Of a stretch of 64,000 bases of DNA, positions 33,025-42,432 are shown one piece after another. This DNA comes from Nemertoderma westbladi (lineage: Eukaryota; Xenacoelomorpha; Nemertodermatida; Nemertodermatidae), in NCBI GenBank assembly GCA_032718475.1, contig JAUCBJ010006959.1, forward strand, positions 26,140 through 90,139. Reading direction: 5' to 3'. Made by a program: the position numbers and the translations under genes. The notes below the pieces were generated by a model, which saw only the letters and a program-made list of their open reading frames with translations, made no database searches and was not told the origin of the DNA. Every line of letters starts with the position of its first letter. The first letter of the stretch is position 1.

Positions 33025-33889
33025 CGCCGCCACCCCGTATTAACTTAAGTGTTATAACAGTACGGCCCCCACTGAAGTGAATTAATTGACCTTGGCCGTC
33101 ACATAAAGTAATTAAGATTGTTTTTAGTTTTTTATTCAACAATGGGAAATAGCAAATGCTCTCGTATTCGTGATTAATATATTTTCGATTTAATTGCGTT
33201 AAAGGGCAGGTTCTTAAGAGCGGTGCTAAAGCGTCGCCAACAAATGAGCTCTTAATAATATCTGTGTATATAAAGATAGTGTCTTTATTACGTGTTATAT
33301 TTGTGGGAGCTGGAAAATCTAAAATGCCAATTTCCGAAATTTTTGGTCCGCTATAATTTAAAATTAATATCGGCTGTTCTATATTGCTTAATTCATCTAC
33401 TGTAGTGGTACTGTATATATCCCAATTCGGAATATCCGGATGATTCCGATCCAATAACGGTTTTAAGCCTAGAATTTGTATTAAATCACCTCGTAGACTT
33501 AATTGTATTTTTTTCAACTTTTTAGGAAATTTAAATTTAATTCTAGAATTATTTGTATTAAAAATGAATTCGAAATCTCTATATTTCGCTTCAGAATTAA
33601 ACAGTTTATTTATATCATCAATAATCACTTGAATAGAGTTATGCATACCAGGAAATAAACTATATAATTTGGCATCTTTTGCATCTACCCCGATTGACAG
33701 TGAGATTTGAGTTTGCAGCGTAATATTACTGTATGTTGCTTGGTATTGAAGTTCGGCGAGTCCAATTTTGGCATTTGGACCAATATATAATTCTTCGGCT
33801 AAATCAACAGTAAACTCACTAGGATTATTATTGGGATAAGTGTTCAATGAGCTATCTGACAGTAGAGTGATATATGTATCTGTGGCCAT
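33017..33889 (-). CDS. minor capsid (penton-type) protein, paralogue A
   Basis: A 290-aa protein from an ATG at 33889. It starts MATDTYITLLSDSS and has YPNNNPSEFTVDL, then KIGLAELQYQ, a central LFPGMHNSIQVIIDDIN and the C-terminal ILITLCDGQGQ with GGRTVITLKLIRGGG. The order of these blocks parallels the downstream protein, including the terminal strand pair. First gene of the capsid cluster transcribed after the integrase. Beta-rich composition and position support a jelly-roll capsid protein; the exact role is inferred. Confidence 0.7.
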   Translation of the reverse strand: MATDTYITLLSDSSLNTYPNNNPSEFTVDLAEELYIGPNAKIGLAELQYQATYSNITLQTQISLSIGVDAKDAKLYSLFPGMHNSIQVIIDDINKLFNSEAKYRDFEFIFNTNNSRIKFKFPKKLKKIQLSLRGDLIQILGLKPLLDRNHPDIPNWDIYSTTTVDELSNIEQPILILNYSGPKISEIGILDFPAPTNITRNKDTIFIYTDIIKSSFVGDALAPLLRTCPLTQLNRKYINHEYESICYFPLLNKKLKTILITLCDGQGQLIHFSGGRTVITLKLIRGGGDG

Positions 33890-34133
33890 TATTAAAGCTC
33901 GCTCGCTCTCTCTACTTGACTCCTTTGTACATACAGTATAATGTTAAATTATAGACATCTGTGACCACGTTCATTGCCAGCATCTTCTACAGTATATGCG
34001 TGGGATCAATATTTTACTGGCTTTATTTAAAGCGGATGAACTATAGATATAGTAATATCATTCGAGTTAATATTATTGATTAATTACGGTCATATGCGAC
34101 CAAAATGAATTAATATACAGTATAAACCTAAGC

Positions 34134-35225
34134 TTATTGAATATGCTGTACCCAGGACTGTTTCTTGGATCCGATGAATCGGACTAAATATTCTTTCTTC
34201 CCGTTGCGTACACGTTCTTTAAGTTTGCCAATATTTTTTTGGTCAATTGCTAGATAAATATTACTATTCGGGTGAACCTTTTGGAGTTCGTGAGAATAAA
34301 ATGAGCCCTTTATTATAGCTCCGGTGCTGTCCTTAATATCGAACATTACCGCTGGTACTCTATCCAACCTGACCCGATGAATAATAAATAATTCACGTGT
34401 CCATTGTTCTCGATAGCCTTTAGCGAAAGCAGTACGAGCAATAGATAATCGTACTGTATCTCCAACTTTAAATTTTATTTTCTTGTGATTTATCTGTCTA
34501 TATTTCCCATATAATCTATTCATTAATTCAGTTTCATTAAATTTATTAACTTCAATAGGTGTCATTTGTATTGTTCTATGATACGACCTATTATAAGCCG
34601 AGATAAGCTTAGGTAAAATTTTTATCCAAATATTATTTCCTCTTTGTGTGAAAATTTTGAACATCTTTGTTTTTAAGGTTCTGTTAAATCTCTCGACAAT
34701 AGCCGCCTTATTCACAGAATACATTACGTAATACTGTATACCTAACGTATCTAAATATTTCCTTACAGATTTATTTAGAAACTCAGACCCTTGATCCGTG
34801 GCGATTCTGTTTGGTTTTCCTTTCTGGAATATTTTTTGCAATATACTAATAATTTCATCACCCTTTTTTGTTTTCATAGCATAGCCAAAAGCAAGCCGAC
34901 TGAAGGCATCAATGCACGTTAATATATAGTTATAATTATTATTTTGCGACTTATATTGCTGCATATCCACCAGATCTATCATATATATATCTTTTATGCC
35001 TCCCGTAAATATTTTAGATGTTGGATAATGTTGTCTACGTGGAGCGTGAAGGGTGTATGTCTTTTGTCCGCTCAACCATTTCTGAGCTTGCGTCGGTTTG
35101 ATGTTTGCAGCTTTTGCTAATTTTGCAACACTTGCAAATCCCGCGGGGGATGAAGGATCTAAATAAATTCTTAACAGTTTTTTGTCTAAGCTTCGGCTTA
35201 AAATCGGTTTCATCTTGCGAGGCAT
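34134..35225 (-). CDS. Polinton integrase (retroviral-type, DDE)
   Basis: Catalyses insertion of the element. I prefer the ATG at 35225 (MPRKMKPIL), giving 363 aa; the open frame begins five codons earlier at a GTG. The N-terminus is basic with a helix-turn-helix-like block (KLAKAANIKPTQAQKWLSG). The catalytic core has D87 (DLVDMQQ), D144 (TDQGSEF) and E178 (IVERFNRTLK), with the typical ISAYNRSYHRT and MTPIEV after it. The C-terminus has a short SH3-like region (VGDTVRLSI) and a partial chromodomain-like end (KEYLVRFIGSKKQSWV). All three acidic residues are present and the frame is intact. The 6-bp target duplication at the element ends is what this enzyme class produces. Confidence 0.93.
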   Translation of the reverse strand: MPRKMKPILSRSLDKKLLRIYLDPSSPAGFASVAKLAKAANIKPTQAQKWLSGQKTYTLHAPRRQHYPTSKIFTGGIKDIYMIDLVDMQQYKSQNNNYNYILTCIDAFSRLAFGYAMKTKKGDEIISILQKIFQKGKPNRIATDQGSEFLNKSVRKYLDTLGIQYYVMYSVNKAAIVERFNRTLKTKMFKIFTQRGNNIWIKILPKLISAYNRSYHRTIQMTPIEVNKFNETELMNRLYGKYRQINHKKIKFKVGDTVRLSIARTAFAKGYREQWTRELFIIHRVRLDRVPAVMFDIKDSTGAIIKGSFYSHELQKVHPNSNIYLAIDQKNIGKLKERVRNGKKEYLVRFIGSKKQSWVQHIQ

Positions 35226-35276
35226 CTTTTCGACAACCACAAGTAATATGTATATTCAAATCTCTTATAAAGGGCA

Positions 35277-35447
35277 TCACCGTAAGAACAACTGAAATTT
35301 TTTAATTATTTTCTTCGAAGTTGATGTTTTAAAGGGTTTTCTTTTTGTAGTATTTACTCTAGGTATATCTTGTGGTTTTAAATCAGTAGCTAATGGTTTA
35401 CTCGATACTAAATATAATTTTCTAAATGTTACTCCCGTTTTAACCAT
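35277..35447 (-). CDS. small basic ORF (56 aa) between integrase and pVI-like gene
   Basis: ATG at 35447 to TGA at 35277; it begins MVKTGVTFRKLYLVSSK and ends in a lysine-rich tail (KRKPFKTSTSKKIIKKF). It starts 6 bp after the stop of the pVI-like gene and ends 51 bp before the integrase ATG, filling the gap exactly as a real gene would. Strongly basic, no recognised domain; possibly a small DNA-binding or virion peptide. Could also be chance. Confidence 0.45.
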   Translation of the reverse strand: MVKTGVTFRKLYLVSSKPLATDLKPQDIPRVNTTKRKPFKTSTSKKIIKKFQLFLR

Positions 35448-35453
35448 TATTAC

Positions 35454-35837
35454 CTACCGTCCACGGTTAATTTTTTTCGCAATAGCAGCCCCAGCGGCAG
35501 CGGCACCGGCACTCGCGGCTAGTTTCGCACCAATGCCGAGTAAGGGTATTAGAAACGGTAGTATGCCTCCAGATTGATTGCTTAACTTTTTTCTGTAACT
35601 TGATATATTTTTTGTCTTACGGTTGAGTGATTTCAATACCTTCTTATAGCGGCGAATATTTCTAAATGAATGAGGGGTCAATTGTACATTCCCTTTTAGA
35701 ACATTTAATGCAGTATTTACAATGAGTCGTATTAATTCGTTACTGGCGGTATGGTTAATAAAATAAGTTCTTTGTTGAGGGGTAGCGCTGCGTAGAAATT
35801 CCAGTTCGTTACGATATTTCTGCACAAGTCTATTCAT
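35454..35837 (-). CDS. pVI-like membrane-active virion protein candidate
   Basis: About 127 aa from the ATG at 35837 (MNRLVQKYRNEL); a GTG nine codons upstream is less likely. The first two thirds are helical and basic. Near the end, NQSGGILPFLIPLLGIGAKL gives a GG site directly followed by a hydrophobic/amphipathic helix and an alanine-glycine tail (AAGAAIAKKINRG). A protease site before a hydrophobic helix is the pattern expected of adenovirus pVI-like lytic proteins described for related adintoviruses and Polintons. Located between the ATPase and integrase genes. Assignment rests on pattern and context. Confidence 0.65.
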   Translation of the reverse strand: MNRLVQKYRNELEFLRSATPQQRTYFINHTASNELIRLIVNTALNVLKGNVQLTPHSFRNIRRYKKVLKSLNRKTKNISSYRKKLSNQSGGILPFLIPLLGIGAKLAASAGAAAAGAAIAKKINRGR

Positions 35838-35972
35838 TGTTGCAACATTATTGAAAATTGTCACAAAATATTAATTATTTATCATTATTATTATTATTAT
35901 TTTCGCTACGTTTATAGTCAATGTAATTTTTAATGTAACAATTATGATTACGAAATATATCCGATCTAAATC

Positions 35973-36554
35973 TTAAATGTCGGGTGTTTCCTGTCGTAAA
36001 TCAATTAAGAAATGTGAAAATGGCTCAATTGTTGCATCTTGATAGGAATCAACTAAAAATTTGGTCTGTCCTGGTAACATTTGCTTCGCAAAATTTAAAA
36101 CCGATAGACTGTCTCTCGGATTTTTCATTAATACTAAAGTATGGCTATTAATTGATCTTGTGCGGTTATGCTTCCCACCGTAAAACATGTTTTGCGTTAT
36201 AAAACAAATAAATATATTGGAATGATGAGCTACCTTAGTAAACAATACAGTTAAAGCTGTACTGGACTCAGTTTCTGTTAACAAATCATCTATAATTAAT
36301 AAATCTCGACTATTCACTAAACTATCTATATTTTCAGGCAAGCCTTTGTAAATGTGAGTAATACCAGGAATAGTCGGGGGATTGCTCCCGTAACAATACA
36401 ATACTCGCAAGGGGGCTTCGTTGAAACAACCATTCTTGTGTTTAATTAAATTCCCCACAAAAGTTGATTTTCCAGAACCAGATGGTCCTGAAATTATCAT
36501 ACTTGTACCCATTTGAAAGTTTAAATTATATGGACCTGAATTAAAGTCAGCCAT
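35973..36554 (-). CDS. DNA-packaging ATPase (A32/FtsK-HerA type)
   Basis: A 193-aa P-loop ATPase that would pump DNA into capsids. Walker A is GPSGSGKST at residues 23-31, Walker B is LLIIDDL with D89-D90, and a sensor-like FITQN follows near residue 120. An arginine-containing NRTRSINSH segment follows. Size is normal for the compact Polinton ATPase. ATG at 36554; the frame is intact. The 208-bp gap to the RING gene upstream and the 135-bp gap to the pVI-like gene downstream are AT-rich and may carry promoters. Confidence 0.92.
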   Translation of the reverse strand: MADFNSGPYNLNFQMGTSMIISGPSGSGKSTFVGNLIKHKNGCFNEAPLRVLYCYGSNPPTIPGITHIYKGLPENIDSLVNSRDLLIIDDLLTETESSTALTVLFTKVAHHSNIFICFITQNMFYGGKHNRTRSINSHTLVLMKNPRDSLSVLNFAKQMLPGQTKFLVDSYQDATIEPFSHFLIDLRQETPDI

Positions 36555-36761
36555 TTATTATTATTAAGATATATCAACAATACAATATAATATAATATCA
36601 ATATCAATAAACCAACACCATTACTATGTATATAACAATAATTGATGCAACTATAATATTAGAATACTGTATATTTAATTAACATATGAGGCCCCTACAG
36701 TATGTGACGCTCGCTGCAGCAAAAGGTGCTATTTCCAATTATAGTATAGACTGATGTAATT

Positions 36762-37214
36762 TCAAGCATGGTGAGCATCTTTATACGCGAAATAATGATA
36801 GGTAACATCGGCGGATTGGAAATCACTTCCCGAAAATTTCGCGCTAATGATTTTTTTATGTTCGCCGCTAAAAAAATAAGGAATATAGTAGCAACAGCGT
36901 CGTACTACGTTTCTATAAAAAATATTCTCCAATATTGTAAATAAATCTCCGGGATCATTACTTTTCGCAGAAATATAAGTTATATTGCGAAGCTCTTTCC
37001 AATAATAGGGTTGGTATCTTGCCAACTTTATATTAAACTTAGATATGGGTGCGCGACAAATAGGACAAATTTTAGAACAATAATTATTCATTTCGGAATA
37101 TTGTACAATACATTGTACGCAAGTTGCATGTTTATTTTCACATTTATAATAATCTCGATGTTTTTGCAATAACTTAGAATAGCAAACTGGGCATTTTTCA
37201 TTTAAAATATCCAT
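36762..37214 (-). CDS. RING-type zinc finger protein (possible E3 ubiquitin ligase)
   Basis: A 150-aa protein with an N-terminal C3HC4 RING: C8, C11, C25, H29, C32, C35, C50, C53, in the order CPVC, CENKHATCVQC, CPIC. RING fingers bind ubiquitin-conjugating enzymes. The remaining 95 residues are not recognised and contain a Cys/Tyr-rich stretch (RRCCYYIPYFF). The gene is not part of the core Polinton set and may have been taken from a host to target a host factor; that is inference. Intact frame from an ATG at 37214. Confidence 0.8.
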   Translation of the reverse strand: MDILNEKCPVCYSKLLQKHRDYYKCENKHATCVQCIVQYSEMNNYCSKICPICRAPISKFNIKLARYQPYYWKELRNITYISAKSNDPGDLFTILENIFYRNVVRRCCYYIPYFFSGEHKKIISAKFSGSDFQSADVTYHYFAYKDAHHA

Positions 37215-37379
37215 TTTCCAAATTTTAAAGTAAATTGAAAATAATTACCACAATACACAACAACAACAACAAACAAAACTGTTATATTGTATATACAAAT
37301 ACTACTACAATTTTCGATTATTTAAAAACAATAAAATTTTATATATAATCATAAAATATTTATAATATAGAGGGAAAAG

Positions 37380-37826
37380 TCAAGAATCAATGATATTATC
37401 AACATATTCAACATTATCCGCTGATTCTTCAGGTTCGATAAAGGATTCTTTTGAAATCATTACAATAAAGAAAGACATAATTTCGTAGGGGCTATGTCGA
37501 TTTAGCCGTATTTCAAACTTTTCACCAGCTTCGTTGTATTGTGTAATAAAAATAAATCCTTCTATCATGGCTAATAGTAAAATGTTGCTTAATTTTCCTC
37601 CCCCATGCCCAGCTTTCAGGTTGTAATCTAAAAGATGAATACTATTATCTGAAGCATCAATATCGATTGAGCTTAAAACTTTCCTGGCTTTTTCAGAAAA
37701 CTCAATTTTATATTTATCATCTCCCTGACGGTAAATTGTATAATCAATAACAATATAGGCATGACCATCTTCTGCAAAAAATGAATGCCTTACTATTGGC
37801 ATAACCATATCGGAATCAGAAGACAT
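37380..37826 (-). CDS. acidic 148-aa protein of unknown function
   Basis: First gene at the right end of the Polinton, ATG at 37826. No family recognised. The protein is acidic at both ends (SSDSDMVMP; EPEESADNVEYVDN), with a central glycine-rich turn (KAGHGGGKLSN) followed by a hydrophobic helix (ILLLAMIEGFIFI). No signal peptide or cysteine motif. Position at the outer end of the minus-strand block suggests early or accessory expression. Intact, and separated by 165 bp from the RING gene. Confidence 0.65.
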   Translation of the reverse strand: MSSDSDMVMPIVRHSFFAEDGHAYIVIDYTIYRQGDDKYKIEFSEKARKVLSSIDIDASDNSIHLLDYNLKAGHGGGKLSNILLLAMIEGFIFITQYNEAGEKFEIRLNRHSPYEIMSFFIVMISKESFIEPEESADNVEYVDNIIDS

Positions 37827-38431
37827 TATTTAATTTATTTTATTGTAAATCAAACAAACAAAGTAAAAACTTTTAAACTAAAACCATTACAAATGATTAA
37901 TTGCGATTAAAGCAAGAGATTATATATAAGATATTTTCAAAAATAATACAGGTCTTAAACTGGAAAATAGCCTAAATTCGGTTTATTGATTGGTTGATTA
38001 GCTGGTGGGTAACTACTGTACAGTACAGTACAGTGCAATAAAAAAAATTATGGTCAAGGTTGAGTAACTATGGAAATGTTCGTATACGTGTAGCTGGAAA
38101 CGTGGCGGAATTTCACGTATCCTACCGCTGGACTGGTAGGCTGCTTGGTTTGGTGACAGCTGTCGAGGAGTAGCAGTAGCTAGCGGTGGGTAAATAATCG
38201 TTGAGTTGGCAATCGATATAATATAATATATAATATGTGTGTAGTTGGCTACGTCGTCATCATCATCATATACAGTATACAATGGTGGTGATGTGGCGAA
38301 AAGGGGAATAACATTAGGGTTAGGTAAGCATCGCTGTTGGTTGGGTGGGTAACAGCTGTGGATTGAGTAGCGATGGGATGGGGGCTAGCCATGCATTGTG
38401 AGGTTAGGCTATGTGAAGATGAATATGCAAT
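37827..38431. other. right subterminal region of the Polinton
   Basis: About 600 bp between the outermost gene and the right inverted repeat. Non-coding; short repeats (acagtacagtacagt near 38020, atataatataatatataat near 38217, a trinucleotide tcatcatcatcat near 38258). Presumably holds the promoter of the 148-aa gene. Confidence 0.5.
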
Positions 38432-38751
38432 GGTTGGTGAAAAATAGCGATTTGAAAAATAATAGAAGTTACCTGATGCTAAGTGTAGACACCCGAACAC
38501 CTGTAAAATAAAGGTTGGTGATTGGATGCAGTACTAGCGTCGGGGGACTAATAATGCCTCTAGCGGAATAAGCGGGAACTTGAGAATTTACCATGGTTAC
38601 GGATGAAATGCTGTCATCTGATTGGTTGAAATAATAACGACCACTGCTAAAGGATGAAATGGTGGCTTCTGATTGGTTGCAGTACCAGAAATGGATGGTA
38701 ATGATGGGCTACGGGTGACCTTGGCCGGGGGTCATAGTATATTATACTACT
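38432..38751 (-). repeat. Polinton terminal inverted repeat, right
   Basis: Reverse complement of the left repeat (20811-21130), ending ...tatattatactact. Only one copy of the inner segment that is amplified at the left end is present here. Confidence 0.95.
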
Positions 38752-38757
38752 GCTGTA
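38752..38757 (+). repeat. target site duplication of the Polinton, right
   Basis: gctgta, identical to 20805-20810, directly after the CT terminus. Confidence 0.93.
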
Positions 38758-40935
38758 TCCACATTATTAGTCGTTATACTGTATGCAGTATTAGTCCGTT
38801 ATGCAGTATGCAATATTAGTCCGTTATACTGTACGTAATATTAGTCCGTTGTGCAGTATAATTATTTAGATAAGGCACAGTGCGGTGACATTTAGGTAAG
38901 GAAGTTAAAACGCCCATATATTTTGCATCCATCCATTTTGTATAGTATGTAGCCCTACCTACGTAATTTTGTATTAGGATATATGTAGATAGTCCCAGGG
39001 TAGCAAGTTTATTCGGACCCTGGATTTTGTGCTTGCTGATATTAGCATCAGTAGGGCTATCATATAGGGACGCTGTCCTGGCCATTCAGCGGCCAGGGAC
39101 GTGAACCATTACCATATAAGGTAATAATTCGAGGTTTGGGCAAGCGATAGGGCTACAATCCGGCCTCCTTATTGGACTAACTGCTTCCAGGTTGGTTTAA
39201 TGCTAGCACGGACTGGAGAGCCAATGGGAGAGCGATTGAGTCACCTTATTGCATCACCCCATCCGGATCACCTATAAATTGGCGGTGTGCCGGTAGAACC
39301 TTAATGTTCATGCTGTTAATGCTGTATACCCTTACTCATCACATGACACACCCCTGTTACAATTTACTTGCTGAGCTGTCTCTAATTTTGTATTAGGATA
39401 TCGTATTTTCTGCAATTTGCTAATTTTGATTAATTTCTTGGAATGATTTGCTAGTGCGATTACTTTGCTTGTGTTTCTCAATAATTCCTTCGATTACTGC
39501 TAATTACAATTGAACTATGATTTCTACCCTTTGATTAATGGTTCTATGTGATTCCTTTCTGCGCAATAATCCTAAGGGATTTCTGAGACTGTCAGACTTT
39601 GTGATTTGCATGCGCCGCTACGGTAGCTATTAGCATCATGGAGGGCTAAGGTGCCAGTGGGCGGTGGGCGCATCGGGGGGTTGAGCGACTAGGAGAGAGC
39701 GGAGGATTCAAAGCGGGCAACGCTGGCCAGGGTCACCGTTGCGGGCGGGTATCTTGCACTGCGGCACGCAGACCAATCGCTGGTACAGTATCTAGGGGGC
39801 TGATGATCCAGGTTTTGTCTCTATTTAGTATTAGGGGGGCAGGAATTGGGTTAGTTAGGAATCCTAGATGTATCCGGGAGAGGCCTGCGCGTATTACAAC
39901 GTTGAGTGTGGAGTACGAGTAGTGAATTGCACAATTGTAAACTGTGATTTCTAACGCTGATTGGTGTGTTATTGAAGTGTGCCTAAGATTACGAATGCTT
40001 AGATAGGCGCTCTTTTCCCTTTGATTGATTTCTATTTCTTAGTTACAATAATTAGTTATTGATTAGGTCAAAGTAATACGGCAATTTAGGCTATTACTAG
40101 CGAAACCTGTTGCGTGATAAATTAGAATTACGTATTCTGGAACTCTTAGTAATTAGTACGCTGTTAAATATTTGTGACTGTAATTAATTAGTAAAAAATT
40201 AAGAATTAGTACGCAGCATAGCGGAGAGTAGCTAAGGTAATAATTAGTGTACTGTAAACTATTCACGCTGAGCGGTTATTTGCATTAGCGGGCAATCAGC
40301 TAGAACGCACTATTCGGTACGCACGATACGCTAGTAGTTTTGCTGGCCTAAAGCCAGCCGCGGGCAGTTTTAGACTCGGAGTGGTACTATCCACGTAGAA
40401 ACAGTTACTGTATCATTTTGATTATTTTAAATATTCTCGCATTCACACATTACGTTAGGGAACCTCCAGTATTCGCGATTAGAAAGACGTAGGTAATAGC
40501 GTGCTTTAATAGTGATAAAATTAGGCGTAAGAATACTCTGAGTGCAAAGCCTCTCGCACTCGTCTTAAGTAAGCTTAGGGAGCCGACTCGGGTTTATTGT
40601 TTTGGTTATTCCCGCGTGGCTCATAGATTCGAACAGTTAGCTCTCTATTGAGCAATCGGTAGAGAAAGGAACAAGCGATTTTGCAGGAGTTGTGTAAAAT
40701 TAGTAAATATATTAGCGGACGGCAGATTAGCGCCATCCAACGGTAAGTAGCGGTTTTGTATTTAGCAACCCTTACAATTTAGTAATAGCACGCTCCTGAT
40801 CCCCTTTACTTAACAGTAGAGCAGTCTTTGTGTCTTATTGGTTAGACGAGAACTTATTAGGTTGGCAGAAGGATATTAACGGGTATTGCGTTCAACAGTT
40901 CTGCTGTTAGTATAGAGGTCGCGGTTGTTTATCAG
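38758..40935. other. flank of the Polinton with short tandem repeats, no supported gene
   Basis: Starts with about four copies of a roughly 27-bp unit (tattagtccgttatactgt type, 38764-38862). The rest is non-coding. A TATA-like cctataaa at 39270 and the TGTTAC just before the Polinton (20788) would suit a long terminal repeat split by the Polinton, but I cannot find a second LTR copy. Confidence 0.4.
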
Positions 40936-41127
40936 GTACCCTCTGTTGCTTCCACAGCCCTATGTCCTATCTTTCTTTAGGGGTACCCTCTGTTGCTTCC
41001 ATAGCCCCATGTGCCTATCTTTCTTTAGGGGTATCCTCTGTTGCTTCCACAGCCCCATGTGCCTGCCTATCTTTCTTTAGGGGTACCCTCTGTTGCTTCC
41101 ACAGCCCCATGGGCCTATATTTCTTCT
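40936..41127. repeat. 48-bp minisatellite, right copy (4 units)
   Basis: Four units of the same repeat as 20638-20786 (ggtaccctctgttgcttcca ... atctttcttta), the third with a small insertion (gcctgcc). Same orientation on both sides of the Polinton. Confidence 0.9.
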
Positions 41128-41406
41128 ATACATACAGTATAGTTTTGTAGTTATATTAGTAGTTGTATAGGTGTATATTAGTAGTTATAATACAGTATAA
41201 TTTTGATGAAAATAAAAAAAAATAAAAAAAAATAATATTTTACAAAAATAAAGTATTTTTTTCTCCTTATAATTCGCATTTCCTCGAAATAGGAAAATTA
41301 TTTTTTCCTCGGCGTTCGGGCGCGAAATAAGTAAGTTTTTACTATTCCTCGAAAACGCGGATTATAAAGTATTTCACATGTGGTTATATCTTTTGAACGG
41401 ATGTAG
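41128..41406. other. AT-rich spacer, nothing supported
   Basis: A-rich and T-rich runs (41208-41230) and no gene. Confidence 0.5.
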
Positions 41407-41608
41407 GACAATTCGGTCCCTTACAATTCGGTCCCGTACAATTCGGTCCGGACAATTCGGTCCCGACAATTCGGTCCCGGACAATTCGGTCCCGGACAAT
41501 GCGGTCCCAAAACACTAAATAAATGGGACCGAATTGTCCGGGACCGAATTGTCCTAGGACCGAATTGTCCTAGGAGCGAATTGTCCGGGACCGAATTGTC
41601 CGGTTCCT
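41407..41608. repeat. foldback hairpin made of 15-bp repeats, copy 1
   Basis: Left arm 41407-41509 is a run of acaattcggtccc units (about 13-15 bp each). The right arm, about 41523-41602, is the same unit inverted (gggaccgaattgtcc). They are separated by a short loop containing aaaacactaaataaat. The RNA or single strand could form a long hairpin. Confidence 0.88.
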
Positions 41609-41985
41609 GATAGCAACTTTGTAGTGCGTTTTTGATATTGGTGAATGTTCTAGAATATTAGTAGAGATATTTTTTATGGTAGTTAGTGTTTTTTACCAGC
41701 TATAATTTTTTGAAATTTTAAAAATACTGTATTTTTTTTTATTTTTGTTATTGGTAAGTGTTCGAGAACATTATTATATATTGTTTATTAAGGTATAGTT
41801 AGTGATTTTTTTTGCTAGCTAGCATTTTCTTGAAATTATAAAAAAACTTGCGAAAACATTGATATTTCAGAATTAGGCCTAAAGTGTTGCTGATTATAAT
41901 AATTACCAAAAATATTGATGATTTTAAAACTGTTCCTGAATGAGATCCAGCTATTTTCTAGGATCCCCATTAATATGTATGTTTT
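41609..41985. other. AT-rich segment between the two hairpins
   Basis: Two related halves (tattttttatggtagttagtg and a similar block about 120 bp on) with ttggtgaatgttctagaa and ttggtaagtgttcgagaa variants suggest an old tandem duplication. No gene. Confidence 0.5.
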
Positions 41986-42135
41986 GGGACCGAATTGTCC
42001 TAGTCAGTATCCGGACAATTCGGTCCCGGACAATTCGGTCCCAAAACACAAAATTATTGGTACCGAATTGTCCGGGACCGAATTGTCCGGAACCGAATTG
42101 TCCGGACCGAATTGTCCGGGGCCGAATTGTCCTGC
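41986..42135. repeat. foldback hairpin made of 15-bp repeats, copy 2
   Basis: Two acaattcggtccc units, a loop aaaacacaaaattattgg similar to that of copy 1, then five inverted units to 42132. One extra unit in the inverted orientation precedes it at 41986. The open frames across it are repeat artefacts. Confidence 0.85.
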
Positions 42136-42173
42136 TTCCCTTTTGAACAATATATCTCCAGTTTCAAAACAAT

Positions 42174-42183
42174 TGGTGCTCTT
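42174..42183 (+). repeat. target duplication of the SINE, left
   Basis: tggtgctctt, repeated exactly at 42433-42442. Confidence 0.85.
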
Positions 42184-42432
42184 CAAAAAAAAAAAAGCAA
42201 AAAGCAAATAGTCGGCCGAAGCCGGAGGCGACCCGAAGGCTCCTCTTTCGATAGCTTCTACCCGAGGGTAGGGGTGGGCGCTACTCCTATCCCAAGATTA
42301 GCTCCCAGTAATTTAACTGGTACTCATTTTATCGACCCCAGTGGATGAAAGGCTGAGTGGACCCTGGCGGGGTTGAACCTACAAGCAATAGATTGCAGGC
42401 CTGCGCTCAACCAACTGAGCTACCCCGTCTTC
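42184..42432 (-). mobile_element. tRNA-derived SINE, full length (249 bp)
   Basis: On the minus strand it begins with a tRNA-like head carrying an A box (tagctcagttgg) and a B box (ggttcaacccc). A body with cagcctttcatcc and ggggtcgataaaatgagtac follows; these are words of a conserved central domain seen in broad invertebrate SINE superfamilies (Meta- or Ceph-type; exact class not settled). A 10-bp target duplication flanks it. The sense-strand tail is T-rich (tttgctttttgctttttttt), not A-rich. It lies just upstream of the first GTPase exon found, in antisense orientation. Confidence 0.88.

Larger units (their letters stand above)
20811..38751. mobile_element. Polinton/Maverick element, 17,941 bp, complete ends, defective genes
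   Basis: The element is bounded by terminal inverted repeats of about 320 bp, begins AG and ends CT, and has a 6-bp target duplication. It encodes the diagnostic set: protein-primed DNA polymerase B, retroviral-type integrase, adenain-type cysteine protease, packaging ATPase and major and minor capsid-type proteins. Replication-type genes are on the plus strand in the left half, and capsid, packaging and integrase genes on the minus strand in the right half. The halves converge on a repeat-rich 1.4-kb gap (28099-29520). The polymerase is frameshifted and the major capsid gene appears internally deleted, so this copy probably cannot move or form particles alone. Extra genes outside the core set are the 348-aa, TBP-like, RING and acidic proteins. 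Confidence 0.96.

Noticed and set aside
41915-42211. Frames with repeated SGTELSGPNCP or DNSVP motifs
   Set aside because: Translations of the 15-bp foldback repeat.
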